A DNA stretch of 64,000 nt from DSYU01 sp964437595 (GTDB taxonomy: Bacteria; Chloroflexota; Anaerolineae; Anaerolineales; Anaerolineaceae), in contig CAYTHO010000004.1 of assembly GCA_964437595.1 (NCBI GenBank), forward strand, positions 1 to 64,000. The letters are read 5' to 3'. The notes beneath the pieces are model-generated. The model was not told where the DNA came from, did not search any database, and saw only the letters and a program-made list of their open reading frames with translations. A program made the position numbers and the translations under genes. Of this stretch, positions 14,703 through 24,581 are shown one piece after another (position 1 is the first letter of the stretch; the number at the start of each line of letters is the position of its first letter).

Positions 14703-16946
14703 CTAGGGGATGCCGCTTTCTTTCTCGCCCGATTCAGGGTCTTGCGGGTCGTCGGAGGCCCAGGGCTGTTTCGGTTCGGAGACATCCAATGGGCCGGTTG
14801 CCAGCATGCCAGTACTGGGGGACTCTATTCCAGAGCGGATCATCTCAGCAAAGCGAGCGACAACTTCTGGGTCGAAATGTATGCCTGCCTGACTGGACAG
14901 GTAATCGAGGGCCTGCTCTTTGGTAATGGCTGTGCGGTATGGGCGGTTAGAGGTGAGGGCATCATACACATCGACTACGGCGAATATCCGTGCCAGCAGG
15001 GGAATATCTGTACCGCGCAGGTGCAGGGGGTAGCCGCTGCCGTCCCAACGTTCCTGGTGGAAAGCAATCACCGGCAGCGCGTCGCGCAGGGCCGGGATTT
15101 CCTGGATGATTTCCGCGCCCTTCTGCGGATGCTGGCGCATTTCCAGCCATTCACTGTCATCCAGCGGGCCGGGTTTGTGCAAGATCCCATCGGGAACGCC
15201 GATTTTGCCAATATCATGCAGTAGCGCGCCGCGTTTCAATACCTGAAGTTCCGCCCCGGACAATCCCAGCTCGCTTCCTAAACGGATCGCCATATCTTCC
15301 ACGCGCTTGCTGTGCCATTCCGTGTCATGATCGCGAGCATCCAGCGCGCGGGTGAGGCCGTACAGCAGGTCTTCGTAGGCGCGAGCAATGTCATTGGCTT
15401 GCTGGCGGGTTTCTTCAAGAAGAATGGAACGCTCCAACGCCACAGCGGCCTGGTTCACCAGGATGCGGATTTCTTCGGTTGGATGATGGTTTTCTTCGGA
15501 CACCTCATCCGATTCCATCCACAGCGCGCCGTAGCAGCGCCGCATGGTCTGGATGGGTGTGGCGCTGATTAAGGTTGAATCCGTTTCGGCCAGAAATATG
15601 GTCTGGCGGCTGTCTACTGCCTGCTGGATCAGCCGGTAAGGATGGACAATGGTAGGATCGTCTGTCGGGAAGCACACCTGGGCTTCCACTTTCCCATCAG
15701 TAGAGAAAAGGATCAACCCGCATTTGTTGGCCTGCATCAGGTGGTAAGCCGTCCGTCCGATTGCGCTGGCCGCATCGGTGAGGCTTTCCGCCTGGGCAAT
15801 GTTCAGGCTGAGGTCATACAGGAGCTGCGTTGTTTTGAGATTTGCACGCAGTTCCTGGTTCAGGAAACAGCTTTCCAGGTTCACGGCAGCCTGTTCAGAT
15901 AAACGCTCTGCCAGGAATACATCCAGGTCGGTGAAACCTGGGGCGCCGTTTTTGCCAAATGCCAGAAGCAGCCCGGTAGTGAGACCACTGATGCGAATAG
16001 GGCTGGCCAAAAGCGAACACAGGTCGGGCGAGTCCAGAGATATCACCGCAGAACGCGCGTCTCTACGTAAATCGTTCATGCGAAATGTGTAGGGAGATTT
16101 GATGGCCTCATCGAGAAAAGCGGCCCCGTTCTGCAAGGAGCGAAAGATCTGCGGCGCTCGACCGGACCCGCGCATCAGCCATTCCTGCTGGTTGCGGGTG
16201 GCGACCAGGGTGTAGCCTGCGTTCAACGTGCGCCTGGCGATGGACGCAATGCGCTCCAGCAGGCTGCCTGCCTCCTGAACAACCGACATCATTGTGACTG
16301 TTTGAACGAATTCGGTGAGCACCTCGTTTTGCAAACGGAACTCCCAGGCGTTCAGAAGATCCGCCCCGGCTGCCTTGACCACTGGAATTTCCGCGGCCCC
16401 AAACGCATTTTGGGCCGTATCCGCCAGCAGGAGCAACCCGCGCAGTGTATCGCGGCGGATGAGCGGGAAAGCGAGAATCGATGGGAATGATTGGCTGTCA
16501 ATCAGGAGCGGCGAACTGCCTTCGGGCAGGTCGCTATTTGTAGCTGCCTGTCTCTGGCGGACGGCCTGGTCGATGAGCGGTGAATGCAGATCCAGCATGT
16601 ATCCGATGGGAATGAGGTTGGCAGCCGGCCCAGCACTGGCAAGCAGTTGGAACTGCTTTTCTGCTGCCCGGTATATGCAGACGCAGACCAGCCCGCAGCC
16701 AATTCCAGCTGCCAGGATTTTTGCCATATTCCGCGCCGATGTTTCCGGGTCTGGCGTGTTTTCCAGATCCTGGCCGAATTCTTTCAATGATTGAAGGCGC
16801 TGGTTCAGCAGGCGCTCATTTGCCAGATGCTGGCGTTCTTCTTCCAGCTGGCGCGAAAGGAGGTCTACTTGTTTCCTCAGGCTCCTGGAATTTTTCGGGA
16901 GTTCACCAGTCGTTTTCTTTTGCACGGGGAAGCTGCTCTCCAACAT
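14703..16946 (-). CDS. GAF-domain HD-GYP phosphodiesterase-like signalling protein
   Basis: About 747 residues from ATG 16946 (a TTG at 16985 would add 13). After an N-terminal coiled coil (LRKQVDLLSRQLEEERQHL) come three or so GAF-like sensor units, then a C-terminal HD-GYP domain with LLHDIGKIG, the signature HQERWDGSGYP, and DVYDALTSNRPYR. HD-GYP proteins hydrolyse cyclic di-GMP; HD and GYP residues are intact. There is no membrane segment, so it is a cytoplasmic sensor. A TACAAT on the minus strand at 16981-16976 may be its -10. It is divergent from the purine nucleoside phosphorylase. I see no GGDEF cyclase in the window. Confidence 0.9.
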   Translation of the reverse strand: MLESSFPVQKKTTGELPKNSRSLRKQVDLLSRQLEEERQHLANERLLNQRLQSLKEFGQDLENTPDPETSARNMAKILAAGIGCGLVCVCIYRAAEKQFQLLASAGPAANLIPIGYMLDLHSPLIDQAVRQRQAATNSDLPEGSSPLLIDSQSFPSILAFPLIRRDTLRGLLLLADTAQNAFGAAEIPVVKAAGADLLNAWEFRLQNEVLTEFVQTVTMMSVVQEAGSLLERIASIARRTLNAGYTLVATRNQQEWLMRGSGRAPQIFRSLQNGAAFLDEAIKSPYTFRMNDLRRDARSAVISLDSPDLCSLLASPIRISGLTTGLLLAFGKNGAPGFTDLDVFLAERLSEQAAVNLESCFLNQELRANLKTTQLLYDLSLNIAQAESLTDAASAIGRTAYHLMQANKCGLILFSTDGKVEAQVCFPTDDPTIVHPYRLIQQAVDSRQTIFLAETDSTLISATPIQTMRRCYGALWMESDEVSEENHHPTEEIRILVNQAAVALERSILLEETRQQANDIARAYEDLLYGLTRALDARDHDTEWHSKRVEDMAIRLGSELGLSGAELQVLKRGALLHDIGKIGVPDGILHKPGPLDDSEWLEMRQHPQKGAEIIQEIPALRDALPVIAFHQERWDGSGYPLHLRGTDIPLLARIFAVVDVYDALTSNRPYRTAITKEQALDYLSSQAGIHFDPEVVARFAEMIRSGIESPSTGMLATGPLDVSEPKQPWASDDPQDPESGEKESGIP

Positions 16947-17068
16947 GAGGTGCTTGAATGCCTGCCGTATGTTACATTGTATCAAGAAAAAAACAAGGTG
17001 CGATTTGCGAAGGGGTAAGAAATTTGTATAATACTATAATTGTAAGGTACAACCGACAAAACCCCACC

Positions 17069-17099
17069 TTGTCTACTCTCGAACATACTCTGATATAAT
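17069..17099 (+). promoter_or_regulatory. Promoter with -10 ending seven bases before the PNP start codon
   Basis: TATAAT at 17094-17099; a weak TTGTCT at 17069-17074 gives a long 19-base spacer. The expected start coincides with the ATG at 17106, and no Shine-Dalgarno is present, which predicts a leaderless message. Confidence 0.5.
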
Positions 17100-17105
17100 T
17101 TAAAT

Positions 17106-17942
17106 ATGAAAGAATACTTCACATTCGAAGAAATCGATTCAGTCGCGCAGTTCATTTGCGGGCAAACGAAGCACACCCCAAAGGTTGGCCTGATTTTGGG
17201 TTCTGGATTGGGCGGGCTGGCCGATCTGGTAGAATCAGCAGATTCGGTCCCATATCACGATATTCCTTTATGGCCAAGATCGACCGTGATAGGGCATGTT
17301 GGTCGCCTGGTCATCGGTCAATTGATGGGCGCACCGGTTATTGTCCAGCAAGGGAGGGCGCACTTCTACGAAGGGTATTCGATGGCTGAAGTGACGCTGC
17401 CGGTGCGTGTGATGAAGCGTATGGGTGTGGAAATACTGATTGTCACCAATGCGGCAGGGGCGATTCACCCGGATTATGAACCCGGGGATGTGATGTTGAT
17501 AACCGACCACATCAGCCTGGTGGGGATGACGGGGTTCAACCCACTGCGCGGACCCAACCTGGATGCGTTTGGCCCGCGCTTTCCAGATATGAGCCAGGCG
17601 TATGATCGCGACCTGATGAACATGGCCCGCGAGGCGGCGACGGAGAAACATATATTGCTTCGCGAAGGTGTTTATGCTGGCTTATCTGGGCCGTCATTTG
17701 AGACACCGGCTGATCTGCGCTTCCTGCGCGCGATTGGCGCGGATGCCGTGGGCATGTCGACCGTGCCCGAGGTCATTGTGGCGCGTCACGCGGCAATGCG
17801 TGTATTGGGCCTTTCCGGTATCAGTAATAAAGCGAATCTGGATGGGAGTACGATAACCACGCACGAAGAAGTGCTGCAAGCCGGGCAGTTGATTGTTCCA
17901 AAGCTGCAAGCGATTATTCAGGATGTACTTGGACGGTTGTAG
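17106..17942 (+). CDS. punA: Purine-nucleoside phosphorylase, trimeric class I type
   Basis: 278 residues matching the trimeric PNP family: GSGLGG at 32-37 (phosphate loop), QGRAHFYEGY at about 82-91, TNAAGAI at 114-120, SGPSFETPAD with the base-binding Glu, GADAVGMSTVPEV, and GISNKAN. It converts purine nucleosides and phosphate to free base and ribose 1-phosphate, complementing the pyrimidine enzyme at 5.6 kb. It heads a same-strand run that reaches ftsK. A leaderless start is predicted (see its promoter). Confidence 0.94.
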   Translation: MKEYFTFEEIDSVAQFICGQTKHTPKVGLILGSGLGGLADLVESADSVPYHDIPLWPRSTVIGHVGRLVIGQLMGAPVIVQQGRAHFYEGYSMAEVTLPVRVMKRMGVEILIVTNAAGAIHPDYEPGDVMLITDHISLVGMTGFNPLRGPNLDAFGPRFPDMSQAYDRDLMNMAREAATEKHILLREGVYAGLSGPSFETPADLRFLRAIGADAVGMSTVPEVIVARHAAMRVLGLSGISNKANLDGSTITTHEEVLQAGQLIVPKLQAIIQDVLGRL

Positions 17943-17980
17943 CGGCTGATTATTTGTGAGCTGGGATTCTTAGTGATGAC

Positions 17981-18691
17981 ATGGAAGAGCTTCTTCCTTT
18001 TCTGCAAAAGTTTGAGATTTACATTTACATTATTTTAGGGTTTGTGGCGTTTTTTCCATTACAACGACTCATTTCTGCCTGGCGACTGTGGCAGGGATCG
18101 GTATTTGGGTTAGAGCGGGAGATTGCCCAACATCGTTTTACTGCCGCGCTCACCATGCTCCTTTTACTGGCGCTTTTTATTTTCATAGAGTTTGTGATCG
18201 TTTCGTTTGTCGTACCAAGCTACCCGCAGATGGCCTCTTTTCCAACCGCAACACTCGATGTGCTTGCCACACCCACCGTAACCCTGCCAGTTCCGGCGGA
18301 GGCGGTTACAGTCGCTCCCACTGGAGAAAGCAGCCCCGCTGGCGGAAATATTGGAGCAGCCGCAACAGAACAAGTCGTTGAAAATAACTGCACGCCGGGT
18401 CAGATCGAGTGGATTTCACCAAAATCTGGCGATGAGATCAACACCAATATTATGTTGAAAGGAACAGTAAACGTTCCGAACCTGGGTTTTTACAAGTACG
18501 AGTATGCAAAACAGGGAGAAGACCTGTGGAATACGATTGCGGGTGGGAATCAGCCAAAAGTTGAGGGCGAGATTGGTTTCTGGTATATCGATCAACTGAC
18601 GGATGGGGATTATTTACTGCGGCTGGTTGTGAATGATAACCAAAACAATCTTTTTCCAGCCTGTGTCATTCCGATACGTATCGTAAAGTAG
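17981..18691 (+). CDS. Two-helix membrane protein with extracytoplasmic beta-rich domain
   Basis: 236 residues. Two membrane helices (about 12-30 and 52-78) bracket a short basic loop, then a low-complexity Thr/Pro/Ala linker (about 90-125) leads to a C-terminal domain with one Cys pair (NNCTPG and FPACVIP) and an Ig-like reading (IEWISPKSGDEINTNIMLKGTVNV ... GDYLLRLVVNDN, in separate pieces). I do not recognise a named family. The domain likely sits outside the membrane. It lies 38 bases after the PNP gene. Confidence 0.7.
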   Translation: MEELLPFLQKFEIYIYIILGFVAFFPLQRLISAWRLWQGSVFGLEREIAQHRFTAALTMLLLLALFIFIEFVIVSFVVPSYPQMASFPTATLDVLATPTVTLPVPAEAVTVAPTGESSPAGGNIGAAATEQVVENNCTPGQIEWISPKSGDEINTNIMLKGTVNVPNLGFYKYEYAKQGEDLWNTIAGGNQPKVEGEIGFWYIDQLTDGDYLLRLVVNDNQNNLFPACVIPIRIVK

Positions 18692-18711
18692 TTCATTGAT
18701 TAGGAGTATGA

Positions 18712-19254
18712 ATGCCTGAAGTTAACATCCGGCCCGCGGAATTGAATGATCTCAATTACCTGGTGGAGATTGAACATACTTACCAGAGCCTATACGTGTG
18801 GCAAATGGATCGCCTGCTTGAGGATGGGCAAATTGTGATCAATTTCCGCCAGACCCGGCTGCCGCGGCCTGTGCGGGTGGAGTATGCAGGGTCTCATCCT
18901 TTATTGAACCGTGAGAACTGGTCGCGCTACCAGGCTGTGCTGGTGGCTACCATATCACAGGTTCCGGTTGGATATATTGGCCTTTCTGATCAGTTTGCCC
19001 CGAAAACCATGTGGATTACGGACTGCGTGGTGCGTGAGGATATGCGCCGGCAGGGGATTGGCACGAGCCTGGTCATTGCATCGCAGGAATGGGGCGCGGA
19101 GCACGGTTTTCGGAAGGCCATCCTGGAAATGCAGTCGAAGAACCATCCGGCGATTCAAATGGCACGCAAGTTGGGGTATGAATTCTGCGGATATAACGAT
19201 CATTATTTTGCGAATCAGGACATAGCGCTGTTCTTTTCACGTATGCTGCGGTAG
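18712..19254 (+). CDS. GNAT-family N-acetyltransferase
   Basis: A 180-residue acetyltransferase of the GNAT fold. The acetyl-CoA loop reads VREDMRRQGIGTSLV (Q/RxxGxG/A motif A) followed by a typical motif B (NHPAIQMARKLGYEFCGYND). AGGAG precedes the ATG at 18712. The substrate cannot be told from sequence. It sits between a membrane protein and a seven-helix receptor on the same strand. Confidence 0.85.
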   Translation: MPEVNIRPAELNDLNYLVEIEHTYQSLYVWQMDRLLEDGQIVINFRQTRLPRPVRVEYAGSHPLLNRENWSRYQAVLVATISQVPVGYIGLSDQFAPKTMWITDCVVREDMRRQGIGTSLVIASQEWGAEHGFRKAILEMQSKNHPAIQMARKLGYEFCGYNDHYFANQDIALFFSRMLR

Positions 19255-19273
19255 TTTGTGGGGTTGGTTGGAA

Positions 19274-21193
19274 ATGATGGGCTGGCAGGATAGTTTGCTG
19301 CTATTTTTAAAAACATTCAACGAAATCCTGACTGCGGGTATCGCGATTACAGGTTTTTCACTCTTGTTGTATGCCATGGCATTCAACTTGCGCGACAGGG
19401 TAGCACGCACCTTCGCGATGATCCTGATATTCACGGTGATTGTTTATACCGCGGAAGCGATCGGAAGTATTGAAAAAAGCCCGGAATGGATTGCGTTCTG
19501 GCTGCATTTGCAATGGGTTGGCATTGTGTTTTTGCCAACAGCCTACCTGCATTTCTCTGATGCGCTGCTTGCAACCACCGGGAAACCCAGCCGCGGGCGG
19601 CGCCGCCTGGCTGTGCGCCTTGCCTATGCAGGCTCGGTAATTTTCCTGTTTGGGCTGCCTTTTTCGTACCTGGTAGGCCCGGTTATTTATGATGTTCCCC
19701 CGGCGCCGCATTTGCAGCCTACCCTGTTTACCGATATTTTTGTGGGGATTTATATTGCGGTCATTGGCATTTCCTGGTTTAACTTTTACCGCGCTTACCG
19801 GCGCACAACAACAACCGCTACCCGCCGGCGCATGTTTTACCTTTTCGCTGGTTCGATTGCTCCGGCGTTGGGCGCATTCCCGTTCCTGCCGTATGGCCCG
19901 AATTTCGCAGCGCAGCACCAACTTACGTTCTGGTCGCTTTCCGTAATGACTTCGTTGTTCGTTGGGGTGCTGCTGATCCTGATGGCTTATGCGGTAGCCT
20001 TTTTTGGCGTTTCCTGGCCGGAACGCATGGTCAGGATGCGCTTATTCAAATGGATTATGCGCGGCCCATTTACTGCCAGCCTAACACTCGCGGCGACAAC
20101 CTTGACGCGCCGGGGAGGCGAAGCCTTGGGCGCGCCGAATACGGCGCTGGTGCCGATTGTTATGGTTGGCACCATTCTGTTGAGTGAATATCTGATCACG
20201 CTGTTCGCCCCCCAGGGTGAACGGTGGTTGTTTTACGGGAAGGAACGTTACGAGCTTGATCGCTTGCACAGCCTGGAAAATCAGCTTCTGACTCAAAACG
20301 ACCTGAAGCAGTTCTTTGAAATGGTGCTGGCAACGGCCTGTGACCTGCTCCAATCCAGGGGCGGGTATGTGGCGGCGTTAAATCCAAATGGATTGGAACT
20401 GGTGGTCACTACCGGTTGGAGCCGTTTCCATGACGAAAAATCTGCTGAAAAAATCGAGGATGATCTTTTAGAGAAGGTGTACGAAAGCCGGTTCCGAACC
20501 GATCTGTTTGCCTGGGGAGACGACCTTCTTTTTCCGCTGCTTAATGGTACGCCAGAACAACCGGAAATCATCGGTTTGCTGGGGATCAGCGGCGCGGCGC
20601 ATCATACGCTGGATGAAGAGCAGGCGCTGGCAATGGAAACGTTATCCAACCGGGCGGCCCTGGCGCTGCAGAGCCGGCATATTCAGCAGAAGATTTTCCG
20701 CTCGTTCGACGAACTTGCAACAGGTGTAGGCCTGATTCAGCGGCTGCGCGCCGCGGGGCAGTATAATCGAGGTACACTGCTAGCGGATGAAAAAAGCCTG
20801 CCGATTGACAGCGACCTGGCGGAGTGGGTGAAAGATGCTCTTTCGCATTATTGGGGGGGGCCAAAGTTAACCCAAAATCCGTTAATGCGGTTTAAAATAG
20901 TACAGAATGCATTAGAAGAACATGACGGTAACAATGCCAATGCGCTGCGCGCAATTCTGCGCGAAGCCATTGATCGAATACGTCCAGAAGGAGAAAGACG
21001 TTTCACTGCCGAGTGGATCTTGTATAATATCTTAGAGATGAAGTTTGTTGAAGGCCGAAAGGTACGTGAGGTGGCGCTCCGCCTGGCAATGTCGGAGGCC
21101 GATTTGTACCGTAAGCAGCGCATCGCAGTGGAAGCAGTAGCCAAGGCCATCGGCGAGATGGAGGTAGAGGCGAGAAAGGAAACTGCGGTTTGA
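19274..21193 (+). CDS. Seven-helix (histidine-kinase N-terminal type) receptor with GAF domain, no kinase
   Basis: About 640 residues. The first 300 contain seven or eight hydrophobic helices of the type found at the N-terminus of many histidine kinases (7TM_HK). A GAF domain follows (about 345-480; LENQLLTQNDLKQFFEMVLATAC in pieces). The C-terminal 150 residues are helical and end with a REVALRLAMSEADLYRKQRIAVEAV segment that resembles a helix-turn-helix. No HisKA or ATPase boxes are present. The start is uncertain: TTG 19256, ATG 19274 or ATG 19277. The output route is unknown; the C-terminus may act directly or through a partner. Confidence 0.75.
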   Translation: MMGWQDSLLLFLKTFNEILTAGIAITGFSLLLYAMAFNLRDRVARTFAMILIFTVIVYTAEAIGSIEKSPEWIAFWLHLQWVGIVFLPTAYLHFSDALLATTGKPSRGRRRLAVRLAYAGSVIFLFGLPFSYLVGPVIYDVPPAPHLQPTLFTDIFVGIYIAVIGISWFNFYRAYRRTTTTATRRRMFYLFAGSIAPALGAFPFLPYGPNFAAQHQLTFWSLSVMTSLFVGVLLILMAYAVAFFGVSWPERMVRMRLFKWIMRGPFTASLTLAATTLTRRGGEALGAPNTALVPIVMVGTILLSEYLITLFAPQGERWLFYGKERYELDRLHSLENQLLTQNDLKQFFEMVLATACDLLQSRGGYVAALNPNGLELVVTTGWSRFHDEKSAEKIEDDLLEKVYESRFRTDLFAWGDDLLFPLLNGTPEQPEIIGLLGISGAAHHTLDEEQALAMETLSNRAALALQSRHIQQKIFRSFDELATGVGLIQRLRAAGQYNRGTLLADEKSLPIDSDLAEWVKDALSHYWGGPKLTQNPLMRFKIVQNALEEHDGNNANALRAILREAIDRIRPEGERRFTAEWILYNILEMKFVEGRKVREVALRLAMSEADLYRKQRIAVEAVAKAIGEMEVEARKETAV

Positions 21194-21276
21194 TGTTTTG
21201 ATCGTGCGCGAAGAAGATGGGCAGGGGGCTCTATCTATTATTTGTGAATTACTAGAATCTGCCGGGAGGTAGGCAA

Positions 21277-22221
21277 ATGCTTTCAAAACGGTTTATGTCT
21301 GACGTAGGTGAAAATAAACCAGATATGGATGAAGGTTGGTGGGCTTCTGTCCTGGCAGACGAGGAAGCTTACGCCGCATCACAAAAGGCAGCGCAGCCAA
21401 AGGCAACCCCTTCCGGCTTAGTTACCGTGGATTGGAAACGGGTGCAGGCATTATACGAAAAAGATGAGGTGGTATCGTTACAGGTGTACGGGTACAACCG
21501 GGGGGGGGTGCTCGTGCAGTCGGATGGTATCCAGGGGTTTGTACCGGTGTCTCACCTTGTTGAAATGCCCTGCAATGCCAGCGAGGAAGAACGCCGCCAG
21601 GTGCTTAACGATTACGTTGGACGCACGCTTGAATTGAAGGTGATCGAGTGCGAGCCATCGCAAGAACGGATTGTTCTTTCAGAACGCGCCGCTCTGGCGG
21701 GACAGGGACGCCGGCGGCAGCTCTTTAACACGCTAAAATCCGGCGAGATTGTGCATGGCACGGTAACGAACGTGACCGATTTTGGTGTGTTTGTTGACCT
21801 GGGCGGTCTGGAAGGGCTGATCCACGTTTCTGAGCTGTCGTGGGGAAGGGTTGAGCACCCTTCCAGCATCCTCAATGTCGATCAGCCAATTGACGCGCTG
21901 GTGCTGATGATCTCCGAGGAAAACGGGCGGGTCGCGCTTAGTCTAAAGCGGCTCCAGCCAAACCCGTGGGATGTGCTGCTCCAGAATTACCAGGCTGGTG
22001 ATGTTGTTCCGGCGACGGTCACTGCCATCCGGCGCTTTGGCGCTTTTGCCCGATTAAGAGAAGGCGTAGAAGGATTGATCCATATTTCTACCATCCACCT
22101 GCCTGCTGGACGCAAAGACCTGGAAAGTTATTTGAGCATGGGCCAGACGGTTCAGGTGCGGATTCTCCATATTGATGCTGAGCGGCGCCGTTTAGGATTG
22201 GGCCTGGTTAGCCCTGAATGA
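21277..22221 (+). CDS. S1 RNA-binding repeat protein (ribosomal protein S1-like)
   Basis: 314 residues with three S1 domains at about residues 62-135, 150-222 and 240-310. The second is the most canonical (GEIVHGTVTNVTDFGVFVDL then GLEGLIHVSELSW). S1-repeat proteins hold mRNA at the ribosome or act as general RNA-binding factors. It is shorter than the four- to six-repeat S1 and resembles the short S1-like proteins of Gram-positive bacteria. GGGAGG precedes ATG 21277. Its stop overlaps the ftsK start by four bases (ATGA). Confidence 0.88.
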   Translation: MLSKRFMSDVGENKPDMDEGWWASVLADEEAYAASQKAAQPKATPSGLVTVDWKRVQALYEKDEVVSLQVYGYNRGGVLVQSDGIQGFVPVSHLVEMPCNASEEERRQVLNDYVGRTLELKVIECEPSQERIVLSERAALAGQGRRRQLFNTLKSGEIVHGTVTNVTDFGVFVDLGGLEGLIHVSELSWGRVEHPSSILNVDQPIDALVLMISEENGRVALSLKRLQPNPWDVLLQNYQAGDVVPATVTAIRRFGAFARLREGVEGLIHISTIHLPAGRKDLESYLSMGQTVQVRILHIDAERRRLGLGLVSPE

Positions 22222-24473
22222 GCCAGGCACAAAAGCCCAGCCGGGCTGACGATAAAAAAAATTCCCGGGCAAAATCCACCTCCAAAAAAAAGGCGGCCCC
22301 ACCTCAACAAGTTGAGCTGCCAGAAACGGGGAAGGAAGAAAAAGGCGATCTGGTTACAGAACTCTGGCTGCGTTTTGGCCGTTTTGGCTGGGATGCCGCT
22401 GGGATGGGCCTGATCGCCTTTGCGATTATCACCCTGGTTGGGCTGGTTGGCCGCACCCTGGGGGCGGGGTGGGCGAACGGCATGTTGATTTCGGTATGGG
22501 TAAACCTGATCGCGCTGGGGTTCGGCTGGGGCTGGCCGCTGGTGGTCATTTCAATTGCGATCCTGGGCGTGCTGTGCTTGCGCAGGCGCGTTGCCCCGCT
22601 GCCAAAAATGCACCTGGCGCGCGTTCTGGCGCTGGAGGGGTTTGCTTTTTCGATGCTGGCCTTTCTGGCGATCCTGGGCGGGTGGTCGCTTGAAAATGCG
22701 GAAGCCGGAATGGACGGCGGGGTGATTGGTTGGGGATTGGCAACGCTGCTGGACCGCGTGCTGCCGGTGCCCTGGGGAACGATTTTTCTGCTTGTTCTGA
22801 TGCTCTTCTTTGTGTTCTATGGAACAGGCATCATGTCCTGGATGTTCCATGGGCTGGTACGGTGGCTGGATACCATCAACCCGCCTGGAGCGGTGGAAGC
22901 GAAACTGCCCGAGGGAGACATGGGGACGAAAACGGGCACGCCGCTTCAGGATGATGAATCACCCGCCTTGCAGCCAGGGCAGGCTGCGCTGCTGGCCCGC
23001 CGCCAGAGCCTGCCGCCGCTGGACCTGCTGCTGGATGAGCAGAACATTCGCCCGGAAGAAAGCTATATTCAAGAAACTGCCCGGCAGATTGTGGATACCC
23101 TGGGGGAATTCGGCGTGCCTGCGATTGTAAAAGGCTACCGGGTAGGGCCAACCGTGACGCAGTATGCAGTTGAACCCGGGTTCATTGACAAAACCGGCCC
23201 GGATGGTGAAATCATCCGGCAGAAGGTGCGGGTTTCGCAGATTTCCGCGCTTCAGCGAGACCTGGCCCTGGCGCTTTCTGCTGAGCGGCTGCGCATTGAA
23301 GCACCGGTACCGGGGCGGTCGTATGTAGGGATCGAGGTTCCGAACCAGTTGAATTCGGTGGTGCGCCTGCGCCCGCTGCTGGAATGCCCGGAGTTTTACC
23401 AGCTTTCATCTCCGCTGGCTGTGGCTTTAGGGAAAGATGTTTCCGGGCAGCCGCTGGTGGCCGATCTTTCTCGCATGCCTCACCTGCTGATCGCCGGGAC
23501 TACCGGGTCGGGGAAGTCGGTGTGTATCGCGGCAATTGTGACCTGCCTGGTGATGAACAACCCGCCGTCCGAACTGCGTGTCGCGCTGCTGGACCCGAAG
23601 ATGGTGGAACTGGTGCGGTTTAACGGGCTGCCGCACATGTTCGGCAAAGTGGAAACGGACGTGGACCGCATGCTGGGCGTGCTGCGCTGGGCGCTGATGG
23701 AAATGGACCAGCGCTACCGCTTGCTGGAAGATGCCCACTCTCGGGACATTCTCACGTACAACCGGAAGGCGGAAAAGCGCGGCCAGCCTAAGCTGCCCCG
23801 CATCGTGCTCATTATTGACGAACTGGCCGACCTGATGATGACGGCCCCTGACCAGACCGAACACAGCCTGATCCGCCTGGCGCAGATGGCGCGCGCGACG
23901 GGTATCCACCTGGTGGTTGCAACGCAGCGACCCAGCACGGATGTGGTCACCGGGCTGATCAAGGCGAACTTCCCGGCGCGCATGTCGTTCGCGGTCACAT
24001 CCTCCATTGACTCGCGCGTGATCCTGGACGGCGGAGGCGCAGAAACACTGCTGGGTAAAGGGGACATGCTGTTCTTAAATCCTGAGGCGGGTACACCGCT
24101 GCGCGCCCAGGGCGTGATGGTGTCGGACAGCGAAATTGAGGCGGTGCTGGCGTACTGGAAGCAGAAGACCGCCGGGACCCCTTCTGATGAAGCGGCGCCG
24201 TGGGAAGAATTGATCGCCAATGCCGAAGATGACGATGGAGATGCGCTGGTGGAACAGGCGGTAAAGATTGTGCGCGCCAGCCAGCGCGCCAGCACATCGC
24301 TGCTTCAGCGCCGCCTGCGCATTGGGTATCCTCGCGCGGCGCGGTTGATGGACCAGTTGGAGGAATTGGGAGTGGTTGGACCATCGCAGGGCGGTGGTCG
24401 CGAGCGAGAAGTTCTGGAGCCGCCCGAGGATGGCGAGTCTGAAGAAAGTTCAGCGGAAGAGGATGCAGCGTAA
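22218..24473 (+). CDS. ftsK: DNA translocase FtsK/SpoIIIE
   Basis: 751 residues. A basic N-terminus leads to about four membrane helices (roughly 55-200), then a short linker, the FtsK alpha domain (from about 275), and the RecA-like beta motor with Walker A GTTGSGKS at residues 427-434 and Walker B (IVLIIDELADLMM). A C-terminal winged-helix gamma domain follows (SLLQRRLRIGYPRAARLMDQLEELGVVG, in pieces), which in relatives reads oriented DNA motifs. It pumps chromosomal DNA through the division septum. The tail is acidic. ParAB is encoded 26 kb away. Confidence 0.96.
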   Translation: MSQAQKPSRADDKKNSRAKSTSKKKAAPPQQVELPETGKEEKGDLVTELWLRFGRFGWDAAGMGLIAFAIITLVGLVGRTLGAGWANGMLISVWVNLIALGFGWGWPLVVISIAILGVLCLRRRVAPLPKMHLARVLALEGFAFSMLAFLAILGGWSLENAEAGMDGGVIGWGLATLLDRVLPVPWGTIFLLVLMLFFVFYGTGIMSWMFHGLVRWLDTINPPGAVEAKLPEGDMGTKTGTPLQDDESPALQPGQAALLARRQSLPPLDLLLDEQNIRPEESYIQETARQIVDTLGEFGVPAIVKGYRVGPTVTQYAVEPGFIDKTGPDGEIIRQKVRVSQISALQRDLALALSAERLRIEAPVPGRSYVGIEVPNQLNSVVRLRPLLECPEFYQLSSPLAVALGKDVSGQPLVADLSRMPHLLIAGTTGSGKSVCIAAIVTCLVMNNPPSELRVALLDPKMVELVRFNGLPHMFGKVETDVDRMLGVLRWALMEMDQRYRLLEDAHSRDILTYNRKAEKRGQPKLPRIVLIIDELADLMMTAPDQTEHSLIRLAQMARATGIHLVVATQRPSTDVVTGLIKANFPARMSFAVTSSIDSRVILDGGGAETLLGKGDMLFLNPEAGTPLRAQGVMVSDSEIEAVLAYWKQKTAGTPSDEAAPWEELIANAEDDDGDALVEQAVKIVRASQRASTSLLQRRLRIGYPRAARLMDQLEELGVVGPSQGGGREREVLEPPEDGESEESSAEEDAA

Positions 24474-24581
24474 TTCGATGGGTCAAAGAGTCAGGGCATG
24501 GATAGCCTTTCGGCGAATTACTCTGCACCCAGGGGCGTTTGGTACAGCAAGGTGGTTTGACCGCGCGGTAAATCGCGCTGC

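Noticed and set aside
21168..21271. Short frame after the 7TM-GAF gene encoding RFDVLIVREEDGQGAL, suggesting a frameshifted extension
   Set aside because: It is only about 30 residues, begins after an in-frame stop and has no start codon with a ribosome site. Nothing shows that the upstream gene is frameshifted.
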